A stretch of 64,000 nt of DNA from Undaria pinnatifida (taxonomy: Eukaryota > Sar > Phaeophyceae > Laminariales > Alariaceae). Made by a program: the position numbers and the translations under genes. The DNA is taken from positions 8,619,967 through 8,683,966 of the forward strand of contig JABAKD010000015.1 of the NCBI GenBank assembly GCA_012845835.1, read 5' to 3'. Positions 1 through 10,500 of the stretch are shown one piece after another; positions within the stretch are counted from its first letter, which is position 1; each line of letters begins with the position of its first letter. Below the pieces are notes generated by a model. The model searched no databases, had not been told where the DNA came from, and worked only from the letters and a program-made list of their open reading frames with translations.

Positions 1-2980
1 CATTTATGTGTCTGGTTTTTTCTTTTGCTTGTCTCTCACCCATTGCGCGTTTTCCAATCGTTTGCACCCTGAGGCTTCTTGTCAAAAGCCAGAGGGCAAC
101 AGTGAACTAGTCGTCTTTATTGCAGCACAGGTTTTCAGTATTTTTCGTGCGGAAACGACCTACAACAAACACTGTATAAGCTGCAGGTGGTTTGTCTTCT
201 CATATTATTATTTTTGTCACCGCCTAGGCTATTGAACTGCAGTTGAATTCTGATCCGGTCTCGCACGCCCATCAGATGCAAAAAATAGTTTAATCAGCTG
301 TTTGAATTCTGGTGCGGTCTCGATCACCCATCAGACACCCAAGCAGTTGAATCAGTCACACACGCCCATGTCGCAGGATTACATGTTTGGTACGGTTCCA
401 TTGTCCGCGTCAGGAGCATCATGTCGCTGTGACCATATTATATATGACATGTACCTTGACGTAATACGTATGAAGAGCCTTCTCAGCCATGTTGTTAATA
501 CACGATGAGCACAAGCTCCACCGTGTAGCGTGCAGACGATCAGTACATTATGGCGACCAATCCCGGGATAATTTTCACTTTTGTCGTTGCTTCCGCGCGC
601 CTTTACCTAGGAGCATGAATATTTGTCATGAATCACAGCTAGCCAGCCGCAAAATATTCGATGTGTAATATCATATCGTTTGTGAACGGATTAGTTTTCT
701 TACCGCTCATTTTTCTTGTCCGATCCTTGTCCGGATATTTTCCAACATGTTTGGATACCCTTTGTCCACGGTACCGCAGCCGAACATTTCATTGTCCAGC
801 TGCTTTGACTGTCCACATTTTTCCAACATGTTTAGCAATAATGCTTTGCCCTGTTTTAGCCTGCTGAACAAAAATATGAAAAATACAAAAATACGCCCAA
901 GCGTTGAGCGATTCGCCACTGCAAGTATAACATGTCATCCAGTACACGTGTTGGAACCCTTGTCTCTGGTCTCATTTATTTTTAGTTTTGGTGGAGTTCG
1001 AGCTCTATCACCACTGAAACTGGGGGGTGATGTGGATGCCATATCCCCGGTACCAACACGCCCGCTGTACCTGTCGAAACCTCTGTCGAAAATCCCAAGC
1101 CCATCATCATTCTGGAACCTGTTCCCGGGGAACATTCAGGAGATTGGCTCATCCTTGTCTCGCCTTCTAGACTTCCACTGCAGATTCCAGGAAGATTCTG
1201 GTGGCTTGTCCTTGGCCTGAGCTACGAAGCTACAGTGCGCGTCCTCGCACCCTGTGTCACTTCTCATCTGCCTCGGTGCTTCTGCTCTTCGCCCCGTCTT
1301 TGAGCCTGATCATCTCCTTCAGTTTGTCCAACTGCGCCGTCATAGTTCAACAGTTAGAACACTCCTGTGTCCCGGAGAGGCGAGGGATCACGACCCTCTG
1401 GCGGTGTACGGTAGCATCCTTATAATCAACAAAAACCAAAAAAAAAATCGCGCCCGCCCCCGCCCCCCCCGCCGCCAACCTATCTGCCAGCCAACGCCAG
1501 CTACGTCGGAAACAGCAACAACGCCATCGTGCCTAACTACAAAGTCGCGTCCTTCTCCGAAAGGGAACCGTCGCAAAAAGGGGGGTGCGCTATGCGAAAC
1601 CTTTCCTCTGTCCTGTCCGACTGTCGTTTAGCCATAACCCCCACTCCCCCGCACCGGCGAACTACTTACTACACGTGTGTCGCAGAATATCAGCTCATTA
1701 TACCCTTGCAACACTTAACCCGTTTGCTTCATGTTGATTAGCTTATGCACTCGTAACAATGAACTTTACGGTACTTCCTGTCCGGCGTATACCCTCCACG
1801 ACGTGTTGAGCTATCATATCTTCTGCCAACACTACCGCAACAATCGTCCAACGCCGATACCAAGTAACTTAGCCCCCAAGAACGTGGGTGGGTGCAGCTC
1901 GAAGCGGGGTTAACCTCTCCACTCCAGCTAAAACTATCCCACATCCCACAATCCGTAATACTTCGACGCATCAAGTAATTTTCCTGCACACACATGGGTG
2001 GGGTGCACTTCGAAACGGGTTAAGACAGCCCACCCCATGACAGTGTTGTTTTTTTAAATACACAAAGCGTGACACGCCATTTCATCGTCGCCGACGGCTG
2101 TCGTCATCCGGTTACTGCTGCAAGCATTTATCCTACAAAAATTCCAAGCAGTTTGCCTAGGAGATGCGAGTGCAAATCCAAAGTGGTTAACCTTGTTACT
2201 ACTCAAAACGTCCAAGACTACAGTATATTCCGCGTGGTCCCGGAAAAGCGCTTGCGGTTGCATAAGGGTAAGCAGCAGCAAGCAGCGGTTAACACTCCCC
2301 CGCCTAACGCATACCCCCCTGCCCCGAATGTAACGATAACTTGGTATTTTCATACTACTGTGACACCCGAACGGCCCTTATTGCAGAACAGAGTGATACC
2401 CTCCCACAAAGGTGCCTACTATACGACCCAACAACAAATTTGTATTCGCTGTAAACGCCGCGCCCATTGCAGTCGGCCACGCTTTCCCGAGGAGAACTTC
2501 GCACTCGTTTTCAACCACGCGTACTCATTACAACCGGCCATTGTTTCAATACCCTTAACAGGCAATCTCGCCACCCCAAACCCGCTGTTTTTTCGAAGCT
2601 CTTGACACGCGCGTCACTCCAAACCACCCAGCCATTAACACATCTGACAGATCACGCATCTATATAGATCCTGCATTTTCCGTTATGAAGTGTTTGCAAG
2701 AGCCGTTTCACACTGATCCCACCCGCCAAGCAGGTGAGCAAGAGCCGTGTCGAACACGTCCCACAAGGCAAACATGATATAATTGGTGCAGATTATGTAA
2801 CTCAGGAATACGTATGCCCCGAAATGTTTAGAAATTCAGAATCTGACATGTCCGATCTGTGCAACCTGTCAACGCTCTGAGCAGGCAGGAGCGTCAATCC
2901 GAACAAGCGCGTCAGCCAATCTAACCCGACCTCCCAAAAAACAAAACCGTCTCCTGTACCACCCACCTCCACCCCCACGC
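1..2980. other. No gene recognised
   Basis: Holds a ~55-bp direct repeat (GAATTCTG(A/G)T(C/G)CGGTCTC at 248 and 304), a TTTTCCAACATGTTT pair (737 and 817) and scattered GGGGTTAA/CTCGAAGCGGGTTAA phrases at 1890-2020. Short ORFs look random. Confidence 0.5.
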
Positions 2981-3030
2981 GCTGTACGTGTGCGTGCCCT
3001 TAGCCTCGGGGAACTTCGAACACATACACT

Positions 3031-3465
3031 ATGCCCAACACCGTGTCTCTCCGACACCACCACCGCCACCACCACCGCCAACACCACCACCCCGAAACCA
3101 TTATTGCCCTCACCACCGCCGCCGCCATCGACATCACCACCACTAACATTACAGTTACCGGGGGCGGCACCGCCACCAATCACTACCACCGCCACCACCC
3201 CACCAACACCACCATCATCCTTACCATAATTACCCCCTCAACACTGCTGCCGCCACCGCGAACACCGCCAACACCATCGCCGCCGCTGCCGCCGCCACGG
3301 CCACCCCCACCACCATCACCACCACCGCCAACACCACCCCCACCACGACTTCCACCACCGCCATTACCACCACCACCGAGGCCGCCGCAGCCACCACCAC
3401 CCCCATCACCACTACCACCACCACCGCCGCAGCCGCCACCACCGCCGCCACCCCCTCCCCAGAGT
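3031..3465 (+). repeat. (CCACCG)-rich simple sequence
   Basis: CCACCGCCA-type trinucleotide sequence. It is open in several frames as poly-Pro/His/Thr, but this is a property of the repeat. Confidence 0.85.
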
Positions 3466-3614
3466 ATTTACACAGCCTTCTCGTTCCCTCAGTGCCCAAC
3501 CAGACTGGGGTCCACAACGCCCGCACACCTGCCGTATTTCTTTAAGCATACTTACACCGGAAAAAAAGCCCGACCCAGTCCGACAAGCGACCCGGTCTAT
3601 CAAACGACCGGTGT

Positions 3615-4322
3615 GTTGCACCGACTGGTCTCTTCCCACGACCGGTCCACCCGTAAAACGCGCAAGGTAACAACCCCCCCGGGATGGCTATTTTTCAAGC
3701 CGATTTCCCCCCCCAGAAAAAAACGATGGGCGCAAAACAGAACGAAAACGATGGCTTTGGGAATATCTCGTCGAAACCTTTCTATAGACGAACGCATCGT
3801 TCGGCGTGTGCACGGTCCCCGTCGTTGACACAATCAAGATAAACGCCCCGCCCGGGATGTTTTTTCCAAGGCGGTTTTCTCCGAAGACGCGTGCTACGAT
3901 AGAGGTGCACCACTTTTTTTCTAATACTACCCCTCGATTTGGGAGCTTAAGATCTCTCCCAAAAACCGATTTGAAGAAAAAACAAAACTGCCACCGGATG
4001 AAAAACCCCATGGCGAAAGTACCCATCGAGAATCATGCAAAACAAATTCGTGTATTTCCGACGAATTTGGGTTACGGAGCCCGTCATTCAGAAAAAAAAC
4101 AAAAAAAAATGCCACCTCCATCGTAGCATGCGTCCGAAACAGGGTGGTTTTCTCACACACAACGAAACTGGATGGCTTTTCTCACGACCGGTCCCACCCG
4201 TAAAACGCGCAAGATAGCACACCCTCTAGGATGATTTTTTCAAGCCGATTTCCTCCAAAAACACACAAGAGGGGGCGGGCAGAACGAAAACGATGGCTTT
4301 GGGAAGATCTCTTCGAATACTG
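3615..4322 (+). repeat. Direct ~150-bp repeats flanking the 3886 MITE
   Basis: CACGACCGGTCC…CCCGTAAAACGCGCAAG … AACGAAAACGATGGCTTTGG occurs at 3638-3765 and 4185-4300, on either side of the MITE. Confidence 0.7.
3886..4134 (+). mobile_element. MITE, 249 bp
   Basis: Ends GACGCGTGCTACGATAGAGG and, inverted, GACGCATGCTACGATGGAGG (20 of 22 bp match). Flanked by CGAA on both sides, a probable 4-bp target duplication. The inside has A- and T-runs and CTCCCAAAAACCGATTT. Confidence 0.85.
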
Positions 4323-4377
4323 CAGGTGAATAGTACAATACTGCCACCGCAGCCTTGGTCTTATGTTATGTGGCATG

Positions 4378-4570
4378 TTATACGGTATCTTCCGCGGGGG
4401 GGGCAAGCGATGAGGCTGGGGCTTTAGCGGCGGCAAATTCTACACCACCGTCGCCTTCCCAGGAACTGCCAGAGGCAGATTCCTTCTTTGCCTGCTTCCT
4501 GGCCTCGTAGCGAGTCTCCGTGTCGATAGACGTACGGAGCTGGCGGCCCTCTCCCGGACGAAGGTAATAC
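4378..4570 (-). CDS. PGM-like gene, last exon
   Basis: Acceptor CCAAAAG, in phase with exon 6. It codes YYLRPGEGRQLRTSIDTETR, then a Lys/Glu and Ala/Pro-rich tail, and stops at TAA 4380-4378. The PGE-R motif matches the C-terminus of plant homologues. The acceptor is preceded by a 180-bp (ATCCC)n-type array at 4607-4790. Confidence 0.88.
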
Positions 4571-7500
4571 CTTTTGGGGGGCGGGGGAGGGAAGAATAGG
4601 ATGAGGTGAGGTTTGGGACGGGATCGGATGGGACGGGATGGGATGGAGTGGCATCGGATGGGATGATATGAGATGGGATGGGACGAAACGGGATGGAATG
4701 GAGTAGAATGGAATGCGTTGGGATGAGGTGGGATGGGATATGATGGAATAGGATGGGACGGGACGGGACGGGATAGGGGATTGCGGGAACGGAGGTCTAT
4801 ATACTACGTTTGGCAAAACTTTCGGGCACAGATTAAGTAGAGCTATTCGTAATGAGGCTGTTAATAATCGAAAGGAGGGTAAGCCTGGGACACAAGCGTA
4901 CCCCCTTCCTGGTCTGTCTATTGAGCAGGTCCTGCGATGGTTGGGGGGGGGGGGGGGGGGAGGAGGTACTCATTTGTTGTTGCCTTCGTCATTTGACCAC
5001 GCACCCTTTTTGAGGCGGAGCACCGTTCCCACTCTGAATAAACACATCCAACATTTGGGCGCTCATTACACTCTTCCACACCCGTATAAAACCTAAGAAA
5101 CGTTTTTGTTTATCCTATTCCCTTCCTGTTTGGCGAAGGGGGGCGATGCTGGTCCTCACTTGCTGTGCTTGCCCATCTCTTCGCCGAGAGCAAACGACTG
5201 CAGGATGGACAGGCAATCAGAGTCGGCGCCGATGATGACCACGTCTTCGCCCTGGTACTGCGTCTCTAGCTTGCTCATCAGCTGCGATGCGATCGGCCGC
5301 GAACACCAAAATAGGCACGGTGTGTCAGAATATTATGCTTGTACAGACTCTCTACAGTGTTGAAGCTTATTGGTTTAGGTTCCACCGCATCATCGCAGGT
5401 TGCGCCGCATTTCTTTGTGTAACGTACCCATCGGATATCCGCGAGTGCAGAGATCGAGGTGGGATATCATAGCTCCATTTCTTCGTCCGCCTTCCCTGTG
5501 AATGCGATGTCTGCTCGGCTACTTTTCCCTGGTTGCGACGTCTGGCTTTACCCAGCGGTTCTTCTGCATTAACACAGGACGATCGTCATTGCTGGCATCA
5601 TCAAGTTCAACTTATACGAAGTAAAGCAAAGTGACGACATCAAATATACCGAGATTGAACAAGCACCAGATCCTACTCTGTTGAACTGCAGCTGTGATAT
5701 CGCCCACACACATGCAGACACCTGTTCAACAGTCCCTGGAAGCATCCCTGCTGGCGGCTACACACAGGTACCACACAGATTCAGATTATATCGGCATGGG
5801 TCACGGTCGGCAAGACCGTGCGCAAGGCATATTGGGCGGGTCGTGTGCGCGGAGGGGGAGAGGCTCGGTCGTGCTCATGTCATGCATAGCCGTAGTCAAA
5901 TTACCGTAGACCGTCTCATGCCTATAATGCCGAGACGGAGCACGTTGGGTGTCCACCGACCAGGCAGACATCGCGTGAACCAAGCTCAGGTGGGGACGGA
6001 TATTTCAGATTGGGCGTACAGACACGTTCACGTCCACGAATACGACGGGTTGGGGAGGGTGGCAGAGATTTGGGAGCTGGCATATAAACACGTTCACGAG
6101 TGCTTCAAAACTGCAAATTGCGAAAGCTGAAAAATCAAACTACCCAAAATCTAAAAAAAACAACACAAACAACACACGAAAATTACCTGTCGGACGCGCA
6201 CAAAGACGTCGTTGACGCTCTCGTTAGGGGTGCCGTCGGTGTTGGGCGGGGGGCGCCACGTGAAGTCTTTCGCGTCCTGGTTGTACACCTGGATTTGTGT
6301 CCGACGCAAAACAGCTGTTGTTAAAATCAACTATTAATACCAGCGTTGCGTCAGAACACCAAACCTACTAAAGAGAGTGTGTGGAGGAGAGTCGATGGGT
6401 TCCAGGTATTTGGCTGGAAAGTCGTTGCAGCAGCGTCCGTTCGTTTGTTCGTCCATTCGTTCGTTCGGGCACATGACAAGAACTTGTACCTGTCTCGTAT
6501 AAATAACCTGTAGGGACACTGGGTGTGCTAAGCGTCGTTGGGTAGAATAAAAATACCGGCTTTAGTCTTGACGCGAAAGTAATGACAAAAACAGATCAGT
6601 TTACAAAAAGTAGCACATGACCGGACGCGCCTCAGGAAGAACAGCCGCCGCCTCCTTGCCATCGAAGATGCCCATACCACGAGGCTCCAGGAAAGCATAC
6701 TCCGGCACGATCTTGTCCTGAAACGACGCAGAAGACAAAATAACGGGCGAGGGGAGGAGGGCGGTAGGTTGATGGGCGGGATTTGAGGCTTGCGCTCGTA
6801 CGCTTAACCCTTTAACCACTGTCACAAATATTCCTCACTGGTTCCAAGTTGTTTTGCTCTTAAAACGTGCGTGCACTTCTAAATGGGCAGCGACGTGCAA
6901 GGGTTAGCCTTCGAGGGGGCCTGCATGGAATCATCGTCGCCGCTGCGGGTGTGGTTTCACGCAATTACTACAGTACGCGAGAGCTCTTAAGGAGTTGAGA
7001 GTTAAGGAAACTTCAGCTCGAATTTTGCACGAAACACGATTGACCCTTGACTTTATACCGAAATTAGCAAGGTTGTGTTTTGCAGGGTTGGTGGATTCCG
7101 GGTAAGGGTATGGAAGTCTTACAGAACTTACAGAAGTTCCGGGTACGGGTATGGAAGTGTCACAGAACTCACAGAAGTTCCGGGTACGGTATAGAAAGGT
7201 TGTATCCGTACCCCGGGTATTGTGGCAAAGGCGTACAGAACTCAAAATAAAATCCAGGTACGGGTATGAACGTCATAGAGAACTTACAGAAGATCCGGGT
7301 ATGGGTACGGAAACGTTACAGAACTCGCAGAAATTCCGGGTATTGCGGTAAGGGCGCACATAACCCACATAAGTTCCATGTAGGTATGAAAATGATGTAC
7401 CTGTACCCCGGGTATTGTGACACGGGCGTACAGAAGTTGCAGAAGTTCCGGGTACGGGTATGACCCGGGCAAGCACCCCGGGTATGGTTCTGTATGTACC

Positions 7501-10500
7501 CTACAGAATACAACAATGTAAAGAAGTGTCGGGTACGGGTACGAATGTCGTACAAAACTCAAATAAGTTCCGGGTACGGGTAATACCCGGGTAAATATCC
7601 GCCTCAGGGGATCGAACAAGCAAGGTAAATACCACATACTGGTACATACGTACTTACCATTGTAGCCTATGCTTTTTTGGTTGTCGGTGTCTTCCACAAT
7701 TTTGACGATAAGAACCGTCTCAACTTCCTGGGAAACGATTTCCACGGTCACCGGTTTACCTCCCAAATTAAGATGCAGATAGTAGTTGTACAAGAACAAA
7801 ACCTTGCAATAATACTAAAACTACTGCGTATTGAATAGTAATATAGTATACATAATAAATATGGCAAGCCCGAAAATCCGTAAAATCGAGACAAAAAACA
7901 TGTAAAGACAAATGGATGCCGATCACAACTACGTAGTACCAATATGTATAATAAATATATATACTTGGTATAAATATATAAATATATAATAATGTTAAGA
8001 AAAAACCAAATATTGCCATGGGGACCGCAGCGATATTGGTAAATATGAGTATTGTACGTACGGAAGAGTAAGCCAGTAGCACGAGTGTGCGTAAATGAAG
8101 TGTCACACATATGTACGGAGTGACGCATGACAGGCAGAGTGGATCGTGATATATCCTATTTTGTGTAAGGCTATGTTATGTTACCCCCGTCCGCCCCATC
8201 TCCTGTGTTCACCATGTTTCAGCAAAGGGGCACCGAGAAAGCACGGAAGAAGGCGCACGCTGCTACCGGGCGGTTACTGGGATGCCCATTTGGCACAGAC
8301 GACACTTATGCGTCGGGCAGGGGGTTTGCAGCGTCGAGCGTCCGAATTTTGTTGTTCAATGCGGCTGTGACTGTCCATACTATTCCAACGAAGAAGGTCC
8401 ATTTATGAAGGCAGTAATTGGGCTGTTGGGAGGCTCTCTGTCGTCAAAAGGTGTAAAGGAAGGTGTATTCCCGGTGGGAAAGTCCTCTTTGAGCGTGGAA
8501 ACCCACGAATGGAACGTGCGCATGCCTGGTGTTTCCAAAGCGCCGTCCCACAGAAGGAAGATCAAGGTCAAACCATCTGTCCACCTGTCAAACGATATAA
8601 TGTGTCCACTGGCCGCGTGTCTATTTGTCGCCCGTATATCGTCCGCAACGCGCTTGGTGCCTCGTAAATCAACAGTATTGTTCGTTCTAAGGCCTTTTCT
8701 TACACAGTCGGATCCCGCCAGTCGTGAACGGTTCTTTTCGAATGGACTTTTTCCGACTGGATTCTTCTGGCCCTTCTTCTTATCGTCAGTCGAGTCGATT
8801 TTATGGTTTTTGTGCTCTTCCTAGAGGCTGTTGGTGTGAGGGAATACTGCTGTACTGCTGTATGGCAGTCGAAAATCGGTTGGCAGCTCTGTGCTTTGCG
8901 CGTTCCCGCGAGCAATGCGTGCTTCGCGCGCGACGAACCCTCGTCCAAGCGGGTTGGTGGCGTTGGACTTTAGTCGAAAACCGCCAAAGCTACGTTTGTG
9001 GCGTTGCACTCAGCCGAGAGCCGCCAAAACTACAGTAGGCGTAGCCGTTGTTGGCAAAATAGTATCGATACAGCACGCTCTGCTGTCGTCGTGTGATACA
9101 CGCTGCTGGCGAGCGGAGCTAGGAATGCGCCACGCTGAGTTGCAGCGAGAAGCAACAGTAGTGATAGCCAAGCCAGCGTCGGCGCTGTTGTGTGATACTG
9201 CTGTGTGGTACCTGGTAGGGGTGTGTGTGGGTGTGTGCTTTGTGGTCGGGTGAGCGATGCGATGAGCTAAGAAAACGCGTGTAAAACTTTTTCGACTGAC
9301 TTTTTCGACTGGCAGCTCCAGTCGAAAAAGTCAAGTTTTCGACTGGATCCCCCAATCGAAAAACTCAGTCGAAAAAAGTCGAGTCTAAGAAGCTCTTTTT
9401 CGACTTTGTAAGAAAGCCCGGTTTGGGCTTCAGCCGAAAAAAGGCCGTTTTCGACTGACCAATCCGACTGTGTAAGAAATAACCTAACGCCTGGAATTCT
9501 TAAAAGCTGACGGATTCTGGTCATTCTGGTGCCCGGGGGAGCTAGCCTGGGAAACGTCCTGGGCTTTGCGCGGGTCAAAAGGTTTTCAAAATCTAGCGGG
9601 TCTAGTCGCGTCGGACCAGGAGGTCTTCGAACTCTCAGCGGTTGGGTCGGGTTGAGAGGTTTTCAAAATCACTATTAATAGTCGGGTTCGGTCACGGCCC
9701 GACCCGACCCGCGAGAAGTAAGCCGACCCGGAAAAAGCCTCGGAAACGCCTAACTCTATCAACGAACTGTGATCGTCAGGGGTCATCCTGTGTTACATCC
9801 GCGCACGCACCACTGCGTACTTGTTTCTTTTCCATCGGGATGCTTTCTTTGCCTTTGTTGCGACCACGGGATAGATTTGAGGGAAATGAGCTAAGGTAAG
9901 AACATCATCATCATCCTCATTATCAACACATCGGACCTGAAGCAAAACAGCGACGTGAACCAGGCTCGAAATTGGCGAAGCTGGTCTTCTTTCCGGCCGG
10001 AGGGCTTCCTCTCGTTGCAATAACACTGTCTCACGGTATTTTGGTGCCACAGCCATGATATAGTACATACTTCGGAATACAGAAATTAGCTCCAATAACG
10101 CGGTCTGGAGGGATCCCCTTGAAAAAAAAGATACTTGCGTGTACCCCGCAATATCAGATGTACTTTAAACAATTCCGCGAGAGGTTCAGGGTTTAGTTCC
10201 TGACTCGATTTGCTCTTGAGGCTATATGGAGGTAAATACCTGGCGGATGTCCAGCTCTTGGGCCAATACTTTGGCCGTTTCCTGCGCCCGGGAGGAGATG
10301 TCCGCCCAGATGAAGGCATCGACCACTCCTAGGGATCGAAGAACGCCGGCGGCACGCTGCGCCTGCAGACAAGGTCGAAGGTGCACAGGAGCGCGAGCAG
10401 GCGTGTGGGTGTCATGTGTGTGTTCTTCACAATAAACTGCTGTTTGTACCCATCTACACCCAGCACAGTCAGTGGTCATGCCGGTGCCCTATCTTAGAGA

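Noticed and set aside
1340-1420. tRNA-like sequence (GTTCAACAGTTAGAACAC … GGGATCACGACCCTC)
   Set aside because: A T-arm-like hairpin is present but the acceptor stem does not pair and the B box is poor.
3031-3828. A 265-codon proline-rich ORF
   Set aside because: Produced by a CCACCG simple repeat; the non-repeat tail has no coding character.
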